This document shows positions 13,471 through 27,700 of a DNA stretch of 64,000 bases, piece by piece. The DNA comes from Aquatica leii (Eukaryota > Arthropoda > Insecta > Coleoptera > Lampyridae), in NCBI GenBank assembly GCA_035610365.1, contig CM069433.1:132946545-133010544 (forward strand), read 5' to 3'. Numbering within the stretch: the stretch's first letter is position 1; every line of letters begins with the position of its first letter. A program made the translations under genes and the position numbers. The notes under the pieces were generated by a model. That model was not told the origin of the DNA and made no database searches. It saw only the letters and a program-made list of their open reading frames with translations.

Positions 13471-16400
13471 CTTTGAAAAATTTTATAGAGAATCGAGAAA
13501 ACCGGTGGCATTTGGGATCCTGGGTACCGAGTATTTTAATAACTGTTACAAGCTTGAAATTTTGCATTTATATCCTAATATACATACTTATTTAATCTGT
13601 AAAATTTTATCTTCTTAACTTTACAACGAACTTAGAAATTAAAAAAAAAATATTTTTTAAGGACTTAGAAAAATTTTGTCGAGAAACGACTGTATTAGGG
13701 CTCCAGGGTCTCGACTCTTCTAGCACACTTCCGGCAGCTTTTTAAGCACGAAATATTGCATGTATGTCTTAACTATGATACATAATTAATCTGTAAAATT
13801 TTATCTTCTTAACTTTACAACGAACTTAGAAATTAAAAAAAAAATATTTTTTAAGGACTTAGAAAAATTTTGTCGAGAAACGACTGTATTAGGGCTCCAG
13901 GGTCTCGACTCTTCTAGCACACTTCCGGCAGCTTTTTAAGCATGAAATATTGCATGTATGTCTTAACTATGATACATAATTAGCCTGAAAAATTTTATCT
14001 TCTTAACTTTACAACGAACGAAGATAATAAAGAAAAATGTTTTTTAGGGACTTAGAATAATTTTATAGAGAATCGAGAAAACCGGTGGCATTTGGGATCC
14101 TGGGTACCGAGTATTTTAATAACTGTTACAAGCTTGAAATTTTGCATTTATGTCCTAATATACATACTTATTTAATCTGTAAAATTTTATCTTCTTAACT
14201 TTACAACGAACTTAGAAATTAAAAAAAAAATATTTTTTAAGGACTTAGAAAAATTTTGTCGAGAAACGACTGTATTAGGGCTCCAGGGTCTCGACTCTTC
14301 TAGCACACTTCCGGCAGCTTTTTAAGCACGAAATATTGCATGTATGTCTTAACTATGATACATAATTAGCCTGAAAAATTTTATCTTCTTAATTTCACAA
14401 CGAACGAAGATAATAAAGAAAAATATTTCTTAGGGACTTAGAACAATTTTATAGAGAATCGAGAAAACCGGTGGCATTTGGGATCCTGGGTACCGGATAT
14501 TTTAATAACTGTTACAGGCTTGAAATTTTGCATTTATGTCCTAATATACATACTTATTTAATCTGTAAAATATTATCTTCTTAACTGTACAACGAACTTA
14601 GAAATTTAAAAAAAATATTTTTAAGGACTTAGAAAAATTTTGTCGAGAAACGACTGTATTAGGGCTCCAGGGTCTCGACTCTTCTAGCACACTTCCGGCA
14701 GCTTTTTAAGCATGAAATATTACATGTATGTCTTAACTATGATACATAATTAGCCTGAAAAATTTTATCTTCTTAACTTTACAACGCACGAAGATAATAA
14801 AGAAAAATATTTCTTAGGGACTTTGAAAAATTTTATAGAGAATCGAGCAAACCGGTGGCATTTGGGATCCTGGGTACCGGGAATTTTAATAACTGTTACA
14901 AGCTTGAAATTTTGCATTTATGTCCTAATATACATACTTATTTAATCTGTAAAATTTTATCTTCTTAACGTTACAACGAACTTAGAAAATTAAAAAACAA
15001 TATTTTTTAAGGACTTAGAAAAATTTTGTCGAGAAACGACTGTATTAGGGCTCCAGGGTCTCGACTCTTCTAGCACACTTCCGGCAGCTTTTTAAGCACG
15101 AAATATTGCATGTATGTCTTAACTGTGATACATAATTAGCCTGAAAAATTTTATCTTCTTAACTTTACAACGAACGAAGATAATAAAGAAAAATATTTCT
15201 TAGGGACTTAGAATAATTTTATAGAGAATCGAGAAAACCGGTGGCATTTGGGATCCTGGGTACCGGGTATTTTAATAACTGTTACAAGCTTGAAATTTTG
15301 CATTTATGTCCTAATATACATACTTATTTAATCTGTAAAATTTTATCTTCTTAACTTTACAACGAACTTAGAAATTTAAAAAAATATTTTTTAAGGACTT
15401 AGAAAAATTTTGTCGAGAAACGACTGTATTAGGGCTCCAGGGTCTCGACTCTTCTAGCACACTTCCGGCAGCTTTTTAAGCACGAAATATTGCATGTATG
15501 TCTTAACGATGATACATAATTAGCCTGAAAACTTTTATCTTCTTAACTTTACAACGAACGAAGATAATAAAGAAAAATATTTCTTAGGGACTTTGAAAAA
15601 TTTTATAGAGAATCGAGCAAACCGGTGGCATTTGGGATCCTGGGTACCGGGTATTTTAATAACTGTTACAAGCTTGAAATTTTGCATTTATATCCTAATA
15701 TACATACTTACTTAATCTGTAAAATTTTATCTTCTTAACTTTACAACGAACTTAGAAATTAAAAAAAAAATATTTTTTAAGGACTTAGAAAAATTTTGTC
15801 GAGTAACGACTGTATTAGGGCTCCAGGGTCTCGACTCTTCTAGCACACTTCCGGCAGCTTTTTAAGCACGAAATATTGCATGTATGTCTTAACTATGATA
15901 CATAATTAATCTGTAAAATTTTATCTTCTTAACTTTACAACGAACGAAGATAATAAAGAAAAATATTTCTTAGGGACTTTGAAAAATTTTATAGAGAATC
16001 GAGCAAACCGGTGGCATTTGGGATCCTGGGTACCGGGTATTTTAATAACTGTTACAAGCTTGAAATTTTGCATTTATATCCTAATATACATACTTATTTA
16101 ATCTGTAAAATTTTATCTTCTTAACTTTACAACGAACTTAGAAATTTAAAAAAAAATATTTTTTAAGGACTTAGAAAAATTTTGTCGAGTAACGACTGTA
16201 TTAGGGCTCCAGGGTCTCGACTCTTCTAGCACACTTCCGGCAGCTTTTTAAGCATGAAATATTACATGTATGTCTTAACTATGATACATAATTAGCCTGA
16301 AAAATTTTATCTTCTTAACTTTACAACGCACGAAGATAATAAAGAAAAATATTTCTTAGGGACTTTGAAAAATTTTATAGAGAATCGAGCAAACCGGTGG

Positions 16401-19400
16401 CATTTGGGATCCTGGGTACCGGGTATTTTAATAACTGTTACAAGCTTGAAATTTTGCATTTATATCCTAATATACATACTTATTTAATCTGTAAAATTTT
16501 ATCTTCTTAACTTTACAACGAACTTAGAAATTAAAAAAAAAATATTTTTTAAGGACTTAGAAAAATTTTGTCGAGAAACGACTGTATTAGGGCTCCAGGG
16601 TCTCGACTCTTCTAGCACACTTCCGGCAGCTTTTTAAGCACGAAATATTGCATGTATGTCTTAACTGTGATACATAATTAGCCTGAAAAATTTTATCTTC
16701 TTAACTTTACAACGAACGAAGATAATAAAGAAAAATATTTCTTAGGGACTTAGAAAAATTTTATAGAGAATCGAGAAAACCGGTGGCATTTGGGATCCTG
16801 GGTACCGAGTATTTTAATAACTGTTACAAGCTTGAAATTTTGCATTTATGTCCTAATATACATACTTATTTAATCTGTAAAATTTTATCTTCTTAACTTT
16901 ACAACGAACTTAGAAATTAAAAAAAAAATATTTTTTAAGGACTTAGAAAAATTTTGTCGAGAAACGACTGTATTAGGGCTCCAGGGTCTCGACTCTTCTA
17001 GCACACTTCCGGCAGCTTTTTAAGCACGAAATATTGCATGTATGTCTTAACGATGATACATAATTAGCCTGAAAACTTTTATCTTCTTAACTTTACAACG
17101 AACGAAGATAATAAAGAAAAATATTTCTTAGGGACTTAGAATAATTTTATAGAGAATCGAGAAAACCGGTGGCATTTGGGATCCTGGGTACCGGGTATTT
17201 TAATAACTGTTACAAGCTTGAAATTTTGCATTTATGTCCTAATATACATACTTATTTAATCTGTAAAATTTTATCTTCTTAACTTTACAACGAACTTAGA
17301 AATTAAAAAAAAAATATTTTTTAAGGACTTAGAAAAATTTTATAGAGAATCGAGAAAACCGGTGGCATTTGGGATCCTGGGTACCGAGTATTTTAATAAC
17401 TGTTACAAGCTTGAAATTTTGCATTTATGTCCTAATATACATACTTATTTAATCTGTAAAATTTTATCTTCTTAACTTTACAACGAACTTAGAAATTAAA
17501 AAAAAAATATTTTTTAAGGACTTAGAAAAATTTTGTCGAGAAACGACTGTATTAGGGCTCCAGGGTCTCGACTCTTCTAGCACACTTCCGGCAGCTTTTT
17601 AAGCATGAAATATTACATGTATGTCTTAACTATGATACATAATTAGCCTGAAAAATTTTATCTTCTTAACTTTACAACGCACGAAGATAATAAAGAAAAA
17701 TATTTCTTAGGGACTTTGAAAAATTTTATAGAGAATCGAGCAAACCGGTGGCATTTGGGATCCTGGGTACCGGGAATTTTAATAACTGTTACAAGCTTGA
17801 AATTTTGCATTTATGTCCTAATATACATACTTATTTAATCTGTAAAATTTTATCTTCTTAACGTTACAACGAACTTAGAAAATTAAAAAAAAATATTTTT
17901 TAAGGACTTAGAAAAATTTTGTCGAGAAACGACTGTATTAAGGCTCCAGGGTCTCGACTCTTCTAGCACACTTCCGGCAGCTTTTTAAGCACGAAATATT
18001 GCATGTATGTCTTAACTGTGATACATAATTAGCCTGAAAAATTTTATCTTCTTAACTTTACAACGAACGAAGATAATAAAGAAAAATGTTTTTTAGGGAC
18101 TTAGAATAATTTTATAGAGAATCGAGAAAACCGGTGGCATTTGGGATCCTGGGTACCGGGAATTTTAATAACTGTTACAAGCTTGAAATTTTGCATTTAT
18201 GTCCTAATATACATACTTATTTAATCCGTAAAATTTTATCTTCTTAACTTTACAACGAACGAAGATAATAAAAAAAAATATTTTTTAAGGACTTAGAAAA
18301 ATTTTGTCGAGAAACGACTGTATTAGGGCTCCAGGGTCTCGACTCTTCTAGCACACTTCCGGCAGCTTTTTAAGCACGAAATATTGCATGTATGTCTTAA
18401 CTATGATACATAATTAGCCTGAAAAATTTTATCTTCTTAACTTCACAACAAACGAAGATAATAAAGAAAAATATTTCTTAGGGACTTTGAAAAATTTTAT
18501 AAAGAATCGAGAAAACCGGTGGCATTTGGGATCCTGGGTACCGGGTATTTTAATAACTGTTACAAGCTTGAAATTTTGCATTTATATCCTAATATACATA
18601 CTTATTTAATCTGTAAAATTTTATCTTCTTAACTTTACAACGAACTTAGAAATTAAAAAAAAAATATTTTTTACGGACTTAGAAAAATTTTGTCGAGAAA
18701 CGACTGTATAAGGGCTCCAGGGTCTCGACTCTTCTAGCACACTTCCGGCAGCTTTTTAAGCACGAAATATTGCATGTATGTCTTAACTATGATACATAAT
18801 TAATCTGTAAAATTTTATCTTCTTAACTTTACAACGAACTTAGAAATTAAAAAAAAAATATTTCTTAGGGACTTAGAATAATTTTATAGAGAATCGAGAA
18901 AACCGGTGGCATTTGGGATCCTGGGTACCGAGTATTTTAATAACTGTTACAAGCTTGAAATTTTGCATTTATGTCCTAATATACATACTTATTTAATCTG
19001 TAAAATTTTATCTTCTTAACTTTACAACGAACTTAGAAATTAAAAAAAAAATATTTTTTAAGGACTTAGAAAAATTTTGTCGAGAAACGACTGTATTAGG
19101 GCTCCAGGGTCTCGACTCTTCTAGCACACTTCCGGCAGCTTTTTAAGCATGAAATATTGCATGTATGTCTTAACTATGATACATAATTAGCCTGAAAAAT
19201 TTTATCTTCTTAACTTTACAACGCACGAAGATAATAAAGAAAAATGTTTCTTAGGGACTTTGAAAAATTTTATAGAGAATCGAGCAAACCGGTGGCATTT
19301 GGGATCCTGGGTACCGGGTATTTTAATAACTGTTACAAGCTTGAAATTTTGCATTTATGTCCTAATATACATACTTATTTAATCTGTAAAATTTTATCTT

Positions 19401-22400
19401 CTTAACGTTACAACGAACTTAGAAAATTAAAAAACAATATTTTTTAAGGACTTAGAAAAATTTTGTCGAGAAACGACTGTATTAAGGCTCCAGGGTTTCG
19501 ACTCTTCTAGCACACTTCCGGCAGCTTTTTAAGCACGAAATATTGCATGTATGTCTTAACTATGATACATAATTAATCTGTAAAATTTTATCTTCTTAAC
19601 TTTACAACGAACTTAGAAATTAAAAAAAAAATATTTTTTAAGGACTTAGAAAAATTTTGTCGAGAAACGACTGTATTAGGGCTCCAGGGTCTCGACTCTT
19701 CTAGCACACTTCCGGCAGCTTTTTAAGCATGAAATATTGCATGTATGTCTTAACTATGATACATAATTAATCTGTAAAATTTTATCTTCTTAACTTTACA
19801 ACGAACTTAGAAATTAAAAAAAAAATATTTTTTAAGGACTTAGAAAAATTTTATAGAGAATCGAGAAAACCGGTGGCATTTGGGATCCTGGGTACCGAGT
19901 ATTTTAATAACTGTTACAAGCTTGAAATTTTGCATTTATGTCCTAATATACATACTTATTTAATCTGTAAAATTTTATCTTCTTAACTTTACAACGAACT
20001 TAGAAATTAAAAAAAAAATATTTTTTAAGGACTTAGAAAAATTTTATAGAGAATCGAGAAAACCGGTGGCATTTGGGATCCTGGGTACCGAGTATTTTAA
20101 TAACTGTTACAAGCTTGAAATTTTGCATTTATGTCCTAATATACATACTTATTTAATCTGTAAAATTTTATCTTCTTAACTTTACAACGAACTTAGAAAA
20201 TTTAAAAAAAATATTTAAGGACTTAGAAAAATTTTGTCGAGAAACGACTGTATTAAGGCTCCAGGGTCTCGACTCTTCTAGCACACTTCCGGCAGCTTTT
20301 TAAGCACGAAATATTGCATGTATGTCTTAACTGTGATACATAATTAGCCTGAAAAATTTTATCTTCTTAACTTTACAACGAACGAAGATAATAAAGAAAA
20401 ATATTTCTTAGGGACTTAGAATAATTTTATAGAGAATCGAGAAAACCGGTGGCATTTGGGATCCTGGGTACCGAGTATTTTAATAACTGTTACAAGCTTG
20501 AAATTTTGCATTTATGTCCTAATATACATACTTATTTAATCTGTAAAATTTTATCTTCTTAACTTTACAACGAACTTAGAAATTTAAAAAAAAATATTTT
20601 TTAAGGACTTAGAAAAATTTTGTCGAGAAACGACTGTATTAGGGCTCCAGGGTCTCGACTCTTCTAGCACACTTCCGGCAGCTTTTTAAGCATGAAATAT
20701 TACATGTATGTCTTAACTATGATACATAATTAGCCTGAAAAATTTTATCTTCTTAACTTTACAACGCACGAAGATAATAAAGAAAAATATTTCTTAGGGA
20801 CTTAGAATAATTTTATAGAGAATCGAGCAAACCGGTGGCATTTGGGATCCTGGGTACCGGGTATTTTAATAACTGTTACAAGCTTGAAATTTTGCATTTA
20901 TGTCCTAATATACATACTTATTTAATCTGTAAAATTTTATCTTCTTAACGTTACAACGAACTTAGAAAATTAAAAAACAATATTTTTTAAGGACTTAGAA
21001 AAATTTTGTCGAGAAACGACTGTATTAGGGCTCCAGGGTCTCGACTCTTCTAGCACACTTCCGGCAGCTTTTTAAGCACGAAATATTGCATGTATGTCTT
21101 AACTATGATACATAATTAGCCTGAAAAATTTTATCTTCTTAACTTTACAACGCACAAAGATAATAAAGAAAAATATTTCTTAGGGACTTAGAATAATTTT
21201 ATAGAGAATCGAGAAAACCGGTGGCATTTGGGATCCTGGGTACCGCGTATTTTAATAACTGTTACAAGCTTGAAATTTTGCATTTATGTCCTAATATACA
21301 TACTTATTTAATCTGTAAAATTTTATCTTCTTAACTTTACAACGAACTTAGAAATTTAAAAAATATTTTTAAGGACTTAGAAAAATTTTGTCGAGAAACG
21401 ACTGTATTAGGGCTCCAGGGTCTCGACTCTTCTAGCACACTTCCGGCAGCTTTTTAAGCATGAAATATTACATGTATGTCTTAACTATGATACATAATTA
21501 GCCTGAAAAATTTTATCTTCTTAACTTTACAACGCACGAAGATAATAAAGAAAATATTTCTTAGGGACTTTGAAAAATTTTATAGAGAATCGAGAAAACC
21601 GGTGGCATTTGGGATCCTGGGTACCGAGTATTTTAATAACTGTTACAAGCTTGAAATTTTGCATTTATATCCTAATATACATACTTATTTAATCTGTAAA
21701 ATTTTATCTTCTTAACTTTACAACGAACTTAGAAATTAAAAAAAAAATATTTTTTAAGGACTTAGAAAAATTTTGTCGAGAAACGACTGTATTAGGGCTC
21801 CAGGGTCTCGACTCTTCTAGCACACTTCCGGCAGCTTTTTAAGCACGAAATATTGCATGTATGTCTTAACTATGATACATAATTAATCTGTAAAATTTTA
21901 TCTTCTTAACTTTACAACGAACTTAGAAATTAAAAAAAAAATATTTTTTAAGGACTTAGAAAAATTTTGTCGAGAAACGACTGTATTAGGGCTCCAGGGT
22001 CTCGACTCTTCTAGCACACTTCCGGCAGCTTTTTAAGCATGAAATATTACATGTATGTCTTAACTGTGATACATAATTAGCCTGAAAAATTTTATCTTCT
22101 TAACTTTACAACGAACGAAGATAATAAAGAAAAATATTTCTTAGGGACTTTGAAAAATTTTATAGAGAATCGAGCAAACCGGTGGCATTTGGGATCCTGG
22201 GTACCGGGAATTTTAATAACTGTTACAAGCTTGAAATTTTGCATTTATGTCCTAATATACATACTTATTTAATCTGTAAAATTTTATCTTCTTAACTTTA
22301 CAACGAACTTAGAAAATTTAAAAAATATTTTTAAGGACTTAGAAAAATTTTGTCGAGAAACGACTGTATTAAGGCTCCAGGGTCTCGACTCTTCTAGCAC

Positions 22401-25400
22401 ACTTCCGGCAGCTTTTTAAGCACGAAATATTGCATGTATGTCTTAACTATGATACATAATTAGCCTGAAAAATTTTATCTTCTTAACTTTACAACGCACG
22501 AAGATAATAAAGAAAAATATTTCTTAGGGACTTAGAATAATTTTATAGAGAATCGAGAAAACCGGTGGCATTTGGGATCCTGGGTACCGAGTATTTTAAT
22601 AACTGTTACAAGCTTGAAATTTTGCATTTATGTCCTAATATACATACTTATTTAATCTGTAAAATTTTATCTTCTTAACTTTACAACGAACTTAGAAATT
22701 AAAAAAATATTTTTAAGGACTTAGAAAAATTTTGTCGAGAAACGACTGTATTAGGGCTCCAGGGTCTCGACTCTTCTAGCACACTTCCGGCAGCTTTTTA
22801 AGCATGAAATATTACATGTATGTCTTAACTATGATACATAATTAGCCTGAAAAATTTTATCTTCTTAACTTTACAACGCACGAAGATAAAGAAAAATATT
22901 TCTTAGGGACTTTGAAAAATTTTATAGAGAATCGAGAAAACCGGTGGCATTTGGGATCCTGGGTACCGAGTATTTTAATAACTGTTACAAGCTTGAAATT
23001 TTGCATTTATATCCTAATATACATACTTATTTAATCTGTAAAATTTTATCTTCTTAACTTTACAACGAACTTAGAAATTAAAAAAAAAATATTTTTTAAG
23101 GACTTAGAAAAATTTTGTCGAGAAACGACTGTATTAGGGCTCCAGGGTCTCGACTCTTCTAGCACACTTCCGGCAGCTTTTTAAGCACGAAATATTGCAT
23201 GTATGTCTTAACTATGATACATAATTAATCTGTAAAATTTTATCTTCTTAACTTTACAACGAACTTAGAAAATTTAAAAAAAATATTTTTTACGGACTTA
23301 GAAAAATTTTGTCGAGAAACGACTGTATTAGGGCTCCAGGGTCTCGACTCTTCTAGCACACTTCCGGCAGCTTTTTAAGCATGAAATATTACATGTATGT
23401 CTTAACTATGATACATAATTAGCCTGAAAAATTTTATCTTCTTAACTTTACAACGCACGAAGATAATAAAGAAAAATATTTCTTAGGGACTTTGAAAAAT
23501 TTTATAGAGAATCGAGAAAACCGGTGGCATTTGGGATCCTGGGTACCGAGTATTTTAATAACTGTTACAAGCTTGAAATTTTGCATTTATATCCTAATAT
23601 ACATACTTATTTAATCTGTAAAATTTTATCTTCTTAACTTTACAACGAACTTAGAAATTTAAAAAATATTTTTAAGGACTTAGAAAAATTTTGTCGAGAA
23701 ACGACTGTATTAGGGCTCCAGGGTCTCGACTCTTCTAGCACACTTCCGGCAGCTTTTTAAGCACGAAATATTGCATGTATGTCTTAACTATGATACATAA
23801 TTAATCTGTAAAATTTTATCTTCTTAACTTTACAACGAACTTAGAAAATTTAAAAAAAATATTTTTTAAGGACTTAGAAAAATTTTATAGAGAATCGAGA
23901 AAACCGGTGGCATTTGGGATCCTGGGTACCGAGTATTTTAATAACTGTTACAAGCTTGAAATTTTGCATTTATGTCCTAATATACATACTTATTTAATCT
24001 GTAAAATTTTATCTTCTTAACTTTACAACGAACTTAGAAATTAAAAAAAAAATATTTTTTAAGGACTTAGAAAAATTTTGTCGAGAAACGACTGTATTAG
24101 GGCTCCAGGGTCTCGACTCTTCTAGCACACTTCCGGCAGCTTTTTAAGCATGAAATATTACATGTATGTCTTAACTATGATACATAATTAGCCTGAAAAA
24201 TTTTATCTTCTTAACTTTACAACGCACGAAGATAATAAAGAAAAATATTTCTTAGGGACTTTGAAAAATTTTATAGAGAATCGAGCAAACCGGTGGCATT
24301 TGGGATCCTGGGTACCGGGAATTTTAATAACTGTTACAAGCTTGAAATTTTGCATTTATGTCCTAATATACATACTTATTTAATCTGTAAAATTTTATCT
24401 TCTTAACGTTACAACGAACTTAGAAAATTAAAAAAAAATATTTTTTAAGGACTTAGAAAAATTTTGTCGAGAAACGACTGTATTAAGGCTCCAGGGTCTC
24501 GACTCTTCTAGCACACTTCCGGCAGCTTTTTAAGCACGAAATATTGCATGTATGTGTTAACTATGATACATAATTAGCCTGAAAAATTTTATCTTCTTAA
24601 CTTTACAACGAACGAAGATAATAAAGAAAAATGTTTTTTAGGGACTTAGAATAATTTTATAGAGAATCGAGAAAACCGGTGGCATTTGGGATCCTGGGTA
24701 CCGAGTATTTTAATAACTGTTACAAGCTTGAAATTTTGCATTTATGTCCTAATATACATACTTATTTAATCTGTAAAATTTTATCTTCTTAACTTTACAA
24801 CGAACTTAGAAAATTTAAAAAAAATATTTTTTACGGACTTAGAAAAATTTTGTCGAGAAACGACTGTATTAGGGCTCCAGGGTCTCGACTCTTCTAGCAC
24901 ACTTCCGGCAGCTTTTTAAGCATGAAATATTACATGTATGTCTTAACTATGATACATAATTAGCCTGAAAAATTTTATCTTCTTAACTTTACAACGCACG
25001 AAGATAAAGAAAAATATTTCTTAGGGACTTTGAAAAATTTTATAGAGAATCGAGAAAACCGGTGGCATTTGGGATCCTGGGTACCGAGTATTTTAATAAC
25101 TGTTACAAGCTTGAAATTTTGCATTTATGTCCTAATATACATACTTATTTAATCTGTAAAATTTTATCTTCTTAACTTTACAACGAACTTAGAAATTAAA
25201 AAAAAAATATTTTTTAAGGACTTAGAAAAATTTTGTCGAGAAACGACTGTATTAAGGCTCCAGGGTCTCGACTCTTCTAGCACACTTCCGGCAGCTTTTT
25301 AAGCACGAAATATTGCATGTATGTCTTAACTGTGATACATAATTAGCCTGAAAAATTTTATCTTCTTAACTTTACAACGAACGAAGATAATAAAGAAAAA

Positions 25401-26379
25401 TGTTTTTTAGGGACTTAGAATAATTTTATAGAGAATCGAGAAAACCGGTGGCATTTGGGATCCTGGGTACCGAGTATTTTAATAACTGTTACAAGCTTGA
25501 AATTTTGCATTTATGTCCTAATATACATACTTATTTAATCTGTAAAATTTTATCTTCTTAACTTTACAACGAACTTAGAAATTAAAAAAAAAATATTTTT
25601 TAAGGACTTAGAAAAATTTTGTCGAGAAACGACTGTATTAGGGCTCCAGGGTCTCGACTCTTCTAGCACACTTCCGGCAGCTTTTTAAGCATGAAATATT
25701 ACATGTATGTCTTAACTATGATACATAATTAGCCTGAAAAATTTTATCTTCTTAACTTTACAACGCACGAAGATAATAAAGAAAAATATTTCTTAGGGAC
25801 TTTGAAAAATTTTATAGAGAATCGAGCAAACCGGTGGCATTTGGGATCCTGGGTACCGGGAATTTTAATAACTGTTACAAGCTTGAAATTTTGCATTTAT
25901 GTCCTAATATACATACTTATTTAATCTGTAAAATTTTATCTTCTTAACGTTACAACGAACTTAGAAAATTAAAAAAAAATAATTTTTAAGGACTTAGAAA
26001 AATTTTGTCGAGAAACGACTGTATTAAGGCTCCAGGGTCTCGACTCTTCTAGCACACTTCCGGCAGCTTTTTAAGCACGAAATATTGCATGTATGTCTTA
26101 ACTGTGATACATAATTAGCCTGAAAAATTTTATCTTCTTAACTTTACAACGAACGAAGATAATAAAGAAAAATGTTTTTTAGGGACTTAGAATAATTTTA
26201 TAGAGAATCGAGAAAACCGGTGGCATTTGGGATCCTGGGTACCGAGTATTTTAATAACTGTTACAAGCTTGAAATTTTGCATTTATGTCCTAATATACAT
26301 ACTTATTTAATCTGTAAAATTTTATCTTCTTAACTTTACAACGAACTTAGAAATTAAAAAAAAAATATTTTTAAGGACT

Positions 26380-26580
26380 TAGAAAAATTTTGTCGAGAAA
26401 CGACTGTATTAGGGCTCCAGGGTCTCGACTCTTCTAGCACACTTTCGGTAACTTTTTGAGCCTGAAATATTGCATGTATGTCTTAACTATGACACATAAT
26501 TAGCCTGAAAAATTTTATCTTCTTAACTTTACAACGAACGAAGATAATAAAGAAAAATATTTCTTAGAGACTTTGAAAAA
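26380..26580. repeat. Diverged A monomer within the satellite
   Basis: This A copy reads cactttcggtaactttttg, agcctgaaatattgc and actatgacacataatt, and its end has ttcttagagactttg. Neighbours have the usual forms. Confidence 0.75.
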
Positions 26581-27519
26581 TTTTATAGAGAATCGAGAAA
26601 ACCGGTGGCATTTGGGATCCTGGGTACCGAGTATTTTAATAACTGTTACAAGCTTGAAATTTTGCATTTATGTCCTAATATACATACTTATTTAATCTGT
26701 AAAATTTTATCTTCTTAACTTTACAACGAACTTAGAAATTAAAAAAAAAATATTTTTTAAGGACTTAGAAAAATTTTGTCGAGAAACGACTGTATTAGGG
26801 CTCCAGGGTCTCGACTCTTCTAGCACACTTCCGGCAGCTTTTTAAGCACGAAATATTGCATGTATGTCTTAACTATGATACATAATTAATCTGTAAAATT
26901 TTATCTTCTTAACTTTACAACGAACTTAGAAATTAAAAAAAAAATATTTTTTAAGGACTTAGAAAAATTTTGTCGAGAAACGACTGTATTAGGGCTCCAG
27001 GGTCTCGACTCTTCTAGCACACTTCCGGCAGCTTTTTAAGCATGAAATATTACATGTATGTCTTAACTATGATACATAATTAGCCTGAAAAATTTTATCT
27101 TCTTAACTTTACAACGCACGAAGATAATAAAGAAAAATATTTCTTAGGGACTTTGAAAAATTTTATAGAGAATCGAGAAAACCGGTGGCATTTGGGATCC
27201 TGGGTACCGAGTATTTTAATAACTGTTACAAGCTTGAAATTTTGCATTTATATCCTAATATACATACTTATTTAATCTGTAAAATTTTATCTTCTTAACT
27301 TTACAACGAACTTAGAAATTAAAAAAATATTTTTAAGGACTTAGAAAAATTTTGTCGAGAAACGACTGTATTAGGGCTCCAGGGTCTCGACTCTTCTAGC
27401 ACACTTCCGGTAGCTTTTTAAGCACGAAATATTGCATGTATGTCTTAACTATGATACATAATTAGCCTGAAAAATTTTATCTTCTTAACTTTACAACGAA
27501 CTTAGGAATTAAAAAAAAA

Positions 27520-27700
27520 ATATTTTTTAAGGACTTAGAAAAATTTTGTATCGAGAAAACCGGTGGCATTTGGGATCCTGGGTACCGGGTATTTTAATAA
27601 CTGTTACAAGCTTGAAATTTTGCATTTATATCCTAATACACATACATAATTAATCTGTAAAATTTTATCTTCTTAACTTTACAACGAACTTAGGAATTAA
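27520..27700. repeat. Deleted B monomer within the satellite
   Basis: At about 27548 the opening of an A monomer (aaaaattttgt) joins straight to atcgagaaaaccggtgg of a B monomer, removing some bases at the A/B homology. Downstream the copy has cctaatacacatacataat instead of cctaatatacatacttattt. This is the only short monomer of this kind that I saw. Confidence 0.8.
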
